DNA from: JABDMH01 sp965223165
GTDB taxonomy: Bacteria > Bacteroidota > Bacteroidia > Chitinophagales > Saprospiraceae
Length of the DNA: 64,000 nucleotides
Direction of reading: 5' to 3'
Assembly (NCBI GenBank): GCA_965223165.1
Contig: CBDCVQ010000016.1
Location: 434,001 to 498,000 of the forward strand
Numbering within the stretch: the first letter of the stretch is position 1; the number at the start of each line of letters is the position of its first letter. This document shows positions 9,772 through 17,652 of this stretch, piece by piece. A program made the position numbers and the translations under genes. The notes under the pieces were generated by a model that had not been told where the DNA came from, searched no databases, and worked only from the letters and a program-made list of their open reading frames with translations.

Positions 9772-11655
9772 CTAGCGCCGTTTTTTTGATTTCTGTTGCT
9801 GCTGCTCCGCTGCCATGCGTTGCTGCTCCTTCAGGGCCTGCTCCAGTCGGGCCTGAAAGCCACCCTTTTTCTTGGGCTTGGCCTTGTTGGCATCGAGCTC
9901 AGCCAGAATCTTGTCGTTGTTGATGAGGTAGTTTTTGGTCACCAGTGTCTGCGTGATGTTGAGCAGGTTGCTAAAGAGCAAGTAGCAGGTCAGTCCCGAC
10001 GCATAACTATTGAAGAAGAAGACAAACATCAACGGCATGAGGTACTGCATGTACTTCATCATGGGGTTGATGCTGGACATGTCCATGATCTTACTGTTGT
10101 AATAGGTGTAGACCAGCATGGACACGGCCCAAAGAAACGTGAACAAGCTCAGATGCGCTCCGAGAAAGGGGATCTCAAAGGGCAGCCGAAAAAATACGTC
10201 GTAGCTTGACAGGTCCGTGGCCCAAAGAAACGGCGTCTGACGAAATTCGATCGACGCAGGGAAGAAGCGATAGAGGGCAAACCAGATGGGCATCTGCAAG
10301 ATCATAGGAAAGCAACCACCGGCCGGATTGACTCCATACTCGCGATAGATCTTCATGGTCTCCATCTGCACCTTCTGCTGATCGTCCTTGTACTTCTCTC
10401 GCAGCTTGGCCATCTGAGGCTTGAGTGCCCCCATCTTGCTTTGCGAGTAAAGCATCTTGTACGTCAGCGGATATACCAGGGACTTGACGATCAGGGTCAA
10501 GAGCAAAATCACAATTCCGGCGCTGCCTACATAGCTCGACAGGAAGCTAAAGATGGGCCGTATCACCCAGCGATTGATCGTACCAAATATGCTGGCCCCA
10601 AAGGGTATGATGTCTTCGAGGTCGAGCTCGTATGCCTGGAGTATGTCAAACTCATTGGGCCCCAGGTACCAAGTCATGTCAAATCCATTGCCCTTACTGC
10701 TGGCATAGGGAATGCTAAGCTGAGTGGTCAGCAACTTTAGGTCGTCCCCTTTTTCATCCAGCATGCGGGTCTCGAGGTACACCGAATCAAATCGGGTAGC
10801 CGCAATCAGGCTGGTGTTGAAAAACTGATTGGCATGCGAGATCCATTTGACCGGAGCGCCGCTAAGGTCCTCCTCATCGTCACTGGTACAGGAGCAGTGG
10901 TCGGGGTCTTCATTGGCCTCTTTAAAGTATACGGAAGAGTAAATCCGCTCGTACTGCGTGTTGATCTCCAGCTTGTCCAGATAATTGATCCATCGCAGCT
11001 GTAGAGCAGGCCGGTTGGGGTCCAGTATCTGATCCAGTCCTTCTGACTGCAGGCGGTACTGCACATCATAACCCTCGCCCAGCGTATATATCTGTGACAA
11101 GGTGCGACCGCCGCCAATATCAGCGGACATCGTCAGCGTATTTCCTTCTAGGGTAGGTGCAAAATGGAGGTCGCTGGTACGGACGATCCCACCTCGGGCT
11201 GTGGGTACGGGCAGCAAATACTCAAATCGATTCTTTTCGTCATTGAGCAGGAGGAGATCCAGGTACAACGGTTTGCGATCCGGTCCTTCTGCCGACTTGG
11301 TGTATTGCTTCAGTTGGACCGATTCAATGTGTCCGCCCTGCGTGGAAAAATCTACTTTGATCAGATCGTTTTCCAGGGATCTGGTCTCGGCCACTCCAGA
11401 CGCAGCGGCAGCCGCAAACGGCCCAAACTCCTGCGATGTGAGCGCCTCTTTGAGCGAATCTTCATTGACCACGGGAGCCTCGGGGCTCTCCAGATCCACC
11501 TGCGGCGGGGGAGGAGGCAGTTCTTGCGCTTGCTCGATTGAGTCCTGCACTCGCTGCATCTCTGCCAACTGTTCTTCGGTGGGAGCATTCATCTTTGCCC
11601 ATAGATAAAAGAGCAGAAAGATTAAGCTGATACCGATGATCGTGTTCTTATCCAT
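9772..11655 (-). CDS. yidC: Membrane protein insertase YidC
   Basis: Inserts and folds proteins into the inner membrane, alone or with the Sec translocon. 627 residues as in other Bacteroidota. A first membrane helix (NTIIGISLIFLLFYLWAKM) is followed by a low-complexity linker rich in E, Q and P, the periplasmic beta-rich domain (about 95-370), and the conserved insertase core with five helices starting near SYVGSAGIVILLLTLIVKSL. YREYGVNPAGGCFPMILQMP is a family signature. The C-terminal tail is basic (KKKGG, KSKKRR), fitting ribosome contact. Divergent from ffh, another part of the membrane targeting route, across a 221-bp intergenic region. Confidence 0.96.
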   Translation of the reverse strand: MDKNTIIGISLIFLLFYLWAKMNAPTEEQLAEMQRVQDSIEQAQELPPPPPQVDLESPEAPVVNEDSLKEALTSQEFGPFAAAAASGVAETRSLENDLIKVDFSTQGGHIESVQLKQYTKSAEGPDRKPLYLDLLLLNDEKNRFEYLLPVPTARGGIVRTSDLHFAPTLEGNTLTMSADIGGGRTLSQIYTLGEGYDVQYRLQSEGLDQILDPNRPALQLRWINYLDKLEINTQYERIYSSVYFKEANEDPDHCSCTSDDEEDLSGAPVKWISHANQFFNTSLIAATRFDSVYLETRMLDEKGDDLKLLTTQLSIPYASSKGNGFDMTWYLGPNEFDILQAYELDLEDIIPFGASIFGTINRWVIRPIFSFLSSYVGSAGIVILLLTLIVKSLVYPLTYKMLYSQSKMGALKPQMAKLREKYKDDQQKVQMETMKIYREYGVNPAGGCFPMILQMPIWFALYRFFPASIEFRQTPFLWATDLSSYDVFFRLPFEIPFLGAHLSLFTFLWAVSMLVYTYYNSKIMDMSSINPMMKYMQYLMPLMFVFFFNSYASGLTCYLLFSNLLNITQTLVTKNYLINNDKILAELDANKAKPKKKGGFQARLEQALKEQQRMAAEQQQQKSKKRR

Positions 11656-11805
11656 ATGCTTGCGCTGGGGCCTTCAAAAAAATCCTGGCAAAGGTACAAT
11701 TTTGGACATACCGACCTTCAAAACTCGGACCAAGGCCGAGAAGGGGAGGATGAAGGGTCTGGCTGGGCTTGTTTTTCATCGCCAATTTCATTAGAATATT
11801 CATCT

Positions 11806-11813
11806 TATTTTTG
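11806..11813 (+). promoter_or_regulatory. Candidate Bacteroidota -7 promoter box for ffh
   Basis: TATTTTTG matches the TAnnTTTG consensus of the phylum's primary sigma factor. It sits 63 bp before the ffh ATG at 11877. No convincing TTTG -33 box is found at the usual spacing, so this is a moderate candidate only. Confidence 0.38.
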
Positions 11814-11876
11814 CGTCTCTGCCAGGGGGCTGGACACCAATAACACCTGGGAAAACATCAGAAAAAGTGAATAGAC

Positions 11877-13211
11877 ATGTTTGAAAGTTTAAACGACCGG
11901 CTGGAGGGCGCTTTTAAGACGCTAACGGGCGAAGGGAAGCTCACGGAAATCAACGTTGCGCAGTCCATCAAGGAGATTCGGAGAGCGCTGGTGGGTGCCG
12001 ACGTCAACTATAAGATTGCCAAGGAATTTACGGACAATGTCAAGGCGAAAGCGTTGGTCAGCGAGAACGTGCTGAAGTCCGTCAAGCCAGGCGAACTGAT
12101 GGTCAAGATCGTCATGGACGAGTTGACCGAGCTGATGGGAGGACAGTCGGTGGGGATCAACACCAAGGGTAGTCCCGGGGTGGTGTTGGTAGCCGGTCTC
12201 CAGGGATCTGGTAAGACCACATTCAGTGCCAAACTGGCCAATTTTCTGAAAGGCAAAAAGAAACAAAATCCTCTGCTGGTCGCTTGCGACGTCTACCGTC
12301 CTGCGGCCATTGACCAGTTGGAGGTCCTGGCCGGCCAAATCAATGTGCCGGTCTATAAGGAAGAAGGCAACCAAAACCCGGTGGAGATAGCCGGCAATGC
12401 GATCGTGCACGCCCTTCAGCACAATCATGATGTGGTGATCGTAGACACCGCCGGGCGACTTGCCATCGATGAGGTGATGATGGAGGAGATTTCCAACATC
12501 AAAGAGGCTATCACGCCCACCGAAACCCTCTTTGTAGTCGATTCGATGACCGGTCAAGACGCGGTCAACACGGCCAAGGCTTTTAACGAAGTCATCAACT
12601 ATGATGGGGTTGTCCTGACCAAACTGGACGGTGATACACGTGGCGGTGCCGCCCTGACGGTCAAGTATACCGTGGGTAAGCCCATCAAGTTTGCCAGTAC
12701 CGGTGAGACGATCGAGACCTTGGATGTCTTTCATCCCGAGCGCATGGCGCAGCGCATATTGGGCATGGGAGATATTGTCTCTTTTGTCGAGAAGGCGCAG
12801 GAGCAGTTTGACGAGAAAGAGGCCAAGCGGCTGGAGAAGAAGATCAAGAAGAACAAATTTGACTTCAACGATTTTCACGGCCAGCTGAAGCAGATCAAAC
12901 GGATGGGCGATGTCAAGTCGCTGATCAAGATGATTCCAGGTATGGCCAAGCTCACCAAAAATATCGACATCGATGACAAGGCCTTCAACAAGGTCGAGGC
13001 TATCATCCAATCGATGACATTACAAGAGCGTGCCAATCCGGAGCTGCTGAATATGAGTCGGAAGCGTCGGATAGCCCGTGGCTGTGGCCACAACATTCAT
13101 GAGATTAATATGTTTGTAAAGCAGTTTCATCAGATGCGTAAGATGATGCACATGATGAGTAAGGGCAAGTTTAACGATGCTTTTGCGGGTATGCAACCCC
13201 CACGACGATAA
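11877..13211 (+). CDS. ffh: Signal recognition particle protein Ffh
   Basis: GTPase that binds signal sequences on ribosomes together with 4.5S RNA and delivers them to FtsY. 444 residues. The N domain is followed by the G domain with GLQGSGKTTFSAKLA (P-loop), DTAGRL and TKLDGDTRGGAAL, then the methionine-rich M domain, in which SRKRRIARGCG is the RNA-binding motif and the tail MRKMMHMMSKGKF is typical. The ATG at 11877 opens FESLNDRLEGAFKTLTG, the family N-terminus. Upstream lies a 221-bp region shared with yidC in divergent orientation. Confidence 0.97.
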   Translation: MFESLNDRLEGAFKTLTGEGKLTEINVAQSIKEIRRALVGADVNYKIAKEFTDNVKAKALVSENVLKSVKPGELMVKIVMDELTELMGGQSVGINTKGSPGVVLVAGLQGSGKTTFSAKLANFLKGKKKQNPLLVACDVYRPAAIDQLEVLAGQINVPVYKEEGNQNPVEIAGNAIVHALQHNHDVVIVDTAGRLAIDEVMMEEISNIKEAITPTETLFVVDSMTGQDAVNTAKAFNEVINYDGVVLTKLDGDTRGGAALTVKYTVGKPIKFASTGETIETLDVFHPERMAQRILGMGDIVSFVEKAQEQFDEKEAKRLEKKIKKNKFDFNDFHGQLKQIKRMGDVKSLIKMIPGMAKLTKNIDIDDKAFNKVEAIIQSMTLQERANPELLNMSRKRRIARGCGHNIHEINMFVKQFHQMRKMMHMMSKGKFNDAFAGMQPPRR

Positions 13212-13295
13212 GGCATGCGACCACACCCGATCCATCAACCCAGCATTTTTCTGATGTAAATACGTTATTAGATTAGTATTCACAACTTCGCTGAT

Positions 13296-16289
13296 ATGCA
13301 CCACAATAATTGCTCCCCCTTAGGCCGTACCCTCCTCTTTTCCCTGCTGCTACTGCTAGTGTCCTGCACGCCTCGCACGGCAAGCGTGGTAAGCCAGCCG
13401 GATAGAGTAGAAGAAAAGGCTGCGACAGCCGCAACTACAGAAGCCCAAGATAAGATGGAGGAAGGCACGGCGTCTGCGACCGCTGCCGAGCCCCAAGAGA
13501 AGATGGAAGAAGCCGCACCCGAGGAGGCACCATCCAACCCTATGCTCCAGCCCATACCACTGGATCCTCGAGTGCGCATGGGGCAGCTAGACAATGGGCT
13601 GAAGTACTATATTCAGGCCAATCAAAAGCCAGAAAATCGCGCTGAACTGCGACTGGCCGTCGGGGTGGGATCCATCAATGAAGATGATGATCAACTCGGG
13701 CTGGCCCACTTCGTGGAGCACATGGCCTTTAATGGCACGAAGAACTTTGAGAAAAGTGAGATCGTCGACTATCTCCAAAGTGTCGGCACCCGATTTGGAC
13801 CCGATCTCAACGCCTATACCAGTTTTGACGAGACGGTCTACATGCTACAGGTGCGTACCGACTCGCAGGAGTTGCTCGACAAAGGCATGCTGATCTTGGA
13901 AGATTGGTCTCATGCCATTACCTTCGAAGGGGAGGAGATCGACAAAGAAAGGGGTGTGGTCGAATCCGAATTGCGATCGGGCCTGAGCGCTGACGAGCGC
14001 ATGCGCAATAAGTACCTGCCGGTCATCTTTCACGAATCGAAATACGCCGAGCGCCTGCCCATTGGCACCCGGGAGATCATAAATAATGCCCCGTACAGTG
14101 CACTGACGCGATACTATAAGGATTGGTATCGTCCGGACTTGATGGCCGTCGTGGTCGTGGGCGACATCGATGTGGACGAGATGGAACAGGACATCACTCG
14201 CCGCTTCAGCAAGCTGACGAACCCGGCATCTCCACGTCAGCGCGAAAAATTTGATTTTCCGGATCATGACGAGACCTTGGTGGTGGTCACCAAGGATAAA
14301 GAAGCCGCTTTTACCACCGCTAGCGTGTACTACAAGCACAAGAACAAGCGCGTGAGAAATCTCATGGACTATCGTCGTTCATTAGTGCAAAGCCTGTACA
14401 ATCGAATGCTCAACAATCGACTGGATGAACTACGTCAATCCTCAGAACCACCCTTTATCTATGGATATTCCGGCTACGGCAGACAGGTCGGAGATCTCGA
14501 TACGTATACCTCGTACGTGTCGACCGGTGAGGGGCAAGCGATGAAGGGCTTAGAGGCAGTGCTGGTCGAAAACAAGCGGGCGCTGGATCACGGATTTACG
14601 CAGTCGGAGCTGGATCGCACCCGCATCGAAATGCTGAGTGAGGCAGAGACCGCCGCCAAGGAGGAAGACAAGACACAGTCGGGCACGCTCTCCATGCGAT
14701 ACGTATATCACTATCTCAACGAAAATCCGGTGCCCAGTCCCACTCAACGGCATCAACTACAACAGGCGTTGCTACCCACCATCCAGATCGCGGAAATCAA
14801 CGACCTGGCTAGAACTTGGATCACCGATGGCAGCAATCGAGTGGTGGTTGTCACGGGTCCCGACAAAGAAGAAGTGCCGCTACCTACGGAAGCCGAAATC
14901 CTATCACTGATCAAAGCGGTGGATGCCCGGGAGGTAAGCCCATACGAAGACAACGTGGCCAACGTGCCACTCATGGAAGCTGCTCCGGCAGCAGGCAGCG
15001 TCGCGAGCGCCAAAACCATCGAGTCGATTGGGGTGACCGAGTGGACCCTCTCCAACGGGGTACGGGTGGTCCTCAAGCCCACGGATTTTCAGAACGATGA
15101 GATCAACTTCACGGCTTTCAGCCCGGGAGGACACTCGATCTATGGGGATGAGGACTATCGGTCCGCGTCCTTGGCCTCGGCCATCGTCAACCAGTCGGGC
15201 GTGGGACCTTTTGACCTCATCCAATTGCAGAAAGTATTGGCCGGCAAGCAGGTGCAGGCAGGCCCCTTCATATCTGAGCTCGAAGAAGGCATGCAGGGCT
15301 TTAGTACGATCAAGGATCTGGAGACCATGTTTCAACTGATTCATCTGTACTTTACGGCTCCGCGGGAGGATGAAGCCGCCTTTAGTTCGTTGATGAGCCG
15401 GCAGAAGCAGGTACTGCAAAACCTCTTCGTCAATCCCACCTACTACTTCCGCAATCGGGCGACGAAGCTCAAGTACAAGGATCATCTTCGACGAGGGATC
15501 CCCACCGTCGAAGATCTGGAATCGGTCAGTCTGGAGAAGGTGACAGAGGTCTATCGAGATCGGTTTGCGGACGCAGGTGATTTCACCTTCATCTTTGTGG
15601 GTAACTTTGATGAGGCGTCCATCAAGCCACTGATCCTAAAATACCTGGCAAGTCTACCCAGTACGGGCAGGCAGGAGACCTGGAAGGATGTAGACGCATC
15701 GATGATCAAAGGACGACACATTGATCGATTCTCCTATGGGGAGGCTCCCAAGGCGCAGGTAGAGATGAACTGGCACGGTGGATTTGACTGGGACATCAGA
15801 GAAGATCGTTACCATCTGAATGCACTGATGGAGGTGCTGCGAAATAAGCTCCGGGAATCTATGCGTGAGGATCAGGGAGGCGTATACGGCGTCAGGGTCA
15901 GCGGCCGGGCTTCCAAAGAACCCAGGGAGGGCTACGGGGTGACGATCTCCTTCAATGCCGAGCCCACGGACGTGGATACGCTGATCCGTACCGCGCTCAG
16001 CGAGATCCAAAAGGTCATGGAAGAAGGTGCCAGTGACGAGGATATTGTCAAAGTGGTAGAGGTGCAAAGGCAAAGCCGGATCAAAGGCCTGAAGGAAAAC
16101 AACTTCTGGACCAACAGCCTGCGTTCGTACTATTCCTATGGATTGGACGCTGAGCTACTGCTCCTGGAGAACTATGAGCCGCTACTGGAAAATCTGGACT
16201 CGGATGATATTCAGCAGATGGCGACAAGACTTTTTGATACAGATAACTATATTGAGATTGTGATGATGCCCGAAGAAGGGGGCGAGTAA
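13296..16289 (+). CDS. M16-family zinc metalloprotease, lipoprotein, two-module
   Basis: An insulinase-like protease of 997 residues with two pairs of M16 domains in one chain. The catalytic motif is the inverted HxxEH, seen as HFVEHMAFNGT with His138, Glu141 and His142; the third ligand is the glutamate of RGVVESELRS about 75 residues later. The second half repeats the fold without a zinc site (TEWTLSNGVRVVLKPTDF). The N-terminus has a lipoprotein leader with LLLVSC, followed by an A/E/K/T-rich linker with a repeated KMEE motif, so the enzyme is likely anchored in the envelope. PqqL-like proteases are the nearest named group. The next gene starts 8 bp after its stop, suggesting one transcript. 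Confidence 0.93.
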   Translation: MHHNNCSPLGRTLLFSLLLLLVSCTPRTASVVSQPDRVEEKAATAATTEAQDKMEEGTASATAAEPQEKMEEAAPEEAPSNPMLQPIPLDPRVRMGQLDNGLKYYIQANQKPENRAELRLAVGVGSINEDDDQLGLAHFVEHMAFNGTKNFEKSEIVDYLQSVGTRFGPDLNAYTSFDETVYMLQVRTDSQELLDKGMLILEDWSHAITFEGEEIDKERGVVESELRSGLSADERMRNKYLPVIFHESKYAERLPIGTREIINNAPYSALTRYYKDWYRPDLMAVVVVGDIDVDEMEQDITRRFSKLTNPASPRQREKFDFPDHDETLVVVTKDKEAAFTTASVYYKHKNKRVRNLMDYRRSLVQSLYNRMLNNRLDELRQSSEPPFIYGYSGYGRQVGDLDTYTSYVSTGEGQAMKGLEAVLVENKRALDHGFTQSELDRTRIEMLSEAETAAKEEDKTQSGTLSMRYVYHYLNENPVPSPTQRHQLQQALLPTIQIAEINDLARTWITDGSNRVVVVTGPDKEEVPLPTEAEILSLIKAVDAREVSPYEDNVANVPLMEAAPAAGSVASAKTIESIGVTEWTLSNGVRVVLKPTDFQNDEINFTAFSPGGHSIYGDEDYRSASLASAIVNQSGVGPFDLIQLQKVLAGKQVQAGPFISELEEGMQGFSTIKDLETMFQLIHLYFTAPREDEAAFSSLMSRQKQVLQNLFVNPTYYFRNRATKLKYKDHLRRGIPTVEDLESVSLEKVTEVYRDRFADAGDFTFIFVGNFDEASIKPLILKYLASLPSTGRQETWKDVDASMIKGRHIDRFSYGEAPKAQVEMNWHGGFDWDIREDRYHLNALMEVLRNKLRESMREDQGGVYGVRVSGRASKEPREGYGVTISFNAEPTDVDTLIRTALSEIQKVMEEGASDEDIVKVVEVQRQSRIKGLKENNFWTNSLRSYYSYGLDAELLLLENYEPLLENLDSDDIQQMATRLFDTDNYIEIVMMPEEGGE

Positions 16290-16297
16290 TCCCATCG

Positions 16298-16750
16298 ATG
16301 TTGAACCGCACACAGGACGTTATATTGGGACTGCTCTTGCTTTGTTGCATGGGCATGTGCGTGGGATTGACGGCGCAGGAGAAACACTTGTACGGCTACT
16401 GGCATGGCAAGATGAAAGGAAGCCAGGGCAAATACGAGTTTAATCTCGATATCCGGCCAGGCAAGGGCAATGCACCAGAGTTGAGGGGTGTCGCCATCCA
16501 CGATCGAAACGGAGGAAAGGAGGTCATTGAGCTACAGGGCACCATGTATGGTGATTATTCTGTCTATCTGGGGGATGTCGCGGACCGCTATGTCCAAGCA
16601 CGCGAAGGTAAGAAGTATAGCCGGCTGCAATTCGTCCTCAAGTTTGAAAGAGGCGGTCTGGTCCTGGATGGCCATTGGCAGGAGTACCGTGACCTACGGC
16701 GATATCGCAAGGGGCGGCTGGTCCTACGCAAGGAGCGTCGAAAGGCGTAG
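16298..16750 (+). CDS. Exported protein of unknown function, 150 residues
   Basis: A hydrophobic leader (GLLLLCCMGMCVGLTAQ) points to export by the Sec system, with likely cleavage after TAQ. The mature part is a short, basic, beta-rich domain with YGYWHGKMKGSQGKYEFNLD and a repeated G-Y-W-x-x-x-x-x-G flavour (also LDGHWQEYRD), as in small lipocalin-like or jelly-roll domains, but I recognise no family. The basic end (RKERRKA) is notable. It begins 8 bp downstream of the M16 protease, so it is probably in the same operon and may act in the same compartment. Confidence 0.75.
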   Translation: MLNRTQDVILGLLLLCCMGMCVGLTAQEKHLYGYWHGKMKGSQGKYEFNLDIRPGKGNAPELRGVAIHDRNGGKEVIELQGTMYGDYSVYLGDVADRYVQAREGKKYSRLQFVLKFERGGLVLDGHWQEYRDLRRYRKGRLVLRKERRKA

Positions 16751-16762
16751 TATATTCCGCCG

Positions 16763-17638
16763 CTACTTACTCTTATTTCGCATGGCCGCTAGCTGATCCC
16801 ACATCTCGTCGGTGATGTGCCGGAATGCATTAAACTGGCCACCGTTTTCCAACCACTCGCCACCATCGATCGTAATGACCTCACCATTGACGTACGCCGC
16901 GTAGTCAGATAGCAGGTAGGCCGCCAGGTTGGCGAGCTCTTGGTTGTCACCTACTCGACCCAGCGGTACGCGCTGAGCCACATCAAACTTCTCGCGCACT
17001 GAAGGTGGAAATAGGCGGTCCCAGGCACCTTTCGTCGGAAAGGGACCCGGCGCTATGGCATTCACCCGGATGCCATACTTGCGCCCCCATTCTACCGCCA
17101 AGGATCGTGTCAGCGCCAGTACCCCGGCTTTGGCACATGCGCTGGGTACGGTGTATCCCGTACCTGTCCAAGCGTAGGTGGTGACAATGTTGACCATGTT
17201 ACCTCGGATGCCCTGATCGATCCAGTATTTTCCGAGCTCAAGCGTATAGTTGATCGAGCCTTGCAAGACGATGCCAATCACCGACTGAAAGGCCCGATGG
17301 CTGAGGCGTTCTGTGGGCGAGATGAAATTGCCTGCGGCGTTGTTGATCAAGGCATCTACGGTGCCAAACTGCTCAATCGCTTTGGCTAGTACTTGTCGCA
17401 CATCATCCATCTCGCGGACGTCTCCCGGCACGGGTAGCACGGGCTGACCGGTGGCATCGGCAATTTCCCTGGCGGCACTTTCCAATACTTCTTGCCGGCG
17501 ACTGGTGATGACGAGATTAGCTCCCAGGCTAGAGAGATAACGGCCCATGGCCTTGCCGAGGCCCGATCCGCCGCCGGTCACCAATATGGTCTTGCCGGCA
17601 AATATCGGGGTGGTGTACATTGGTCCCGTGTGCTTCAT
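16763..17638 (-). CDS. Short-chain dehydrogenase/reductase, 2,4-dienoyl-CoA reductase-like
   Basis: Classical SDR of 291 residues with TGGGSGLGKAMG (cofactor site) and NNAAGNFISPTERLS. The usual YxxxK pair is replaced by a Y..P-SACAKAG arrangement, the pattern of the 2,4-dienoyl-CoA reductase branch, in which catalysis uses a Tyr, Ser and Lys at other spacing. IAPGPFPTKGAWDRLFP also fits that branch. The expected role is NADPH-dependent reduction of dienoyl-CoA during breakdown of unsaturated fatty acids. A second in-frame ATG at 17620 gives a start closer to family length; both are possible. It lies 14 bp after the mutS stop, on the same strand. Confidence 0.88.
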   Translation of the reverse strand: MKHTGPMYTTPIFAGKTILVTGGGSGLGKAMGRYLSSLGANLVITSRRQEVLESAAREIADATGQPVLPVPGDVREMDDVRQVLAKAIEQFGTVDALINNAAGNFISPTERLSHRAFQSVIGIVLQGSINYTLELGKYWIDQGIRGNMVNIVTTYAWTGTGYTVPSACAKAGVLALTRSLAVEWGRKYGIRVNAIAPGPFPTKGAWDRLFPPSVREKFDVAQRVPLGRVGDNQELANLAAYLLSDYAAYVNGEVITIDGGEWLENGGQFNAFRHITDEMWDQLAAMRNKSK

Positions 17639-17652
17639 ACGCTTGCTAAGGT

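Noticed and set aside
11922..13010. A 362-codon frame on the minus strand
   Set aside because: It is an antisense shadow of ffh, which fits its family end to end.
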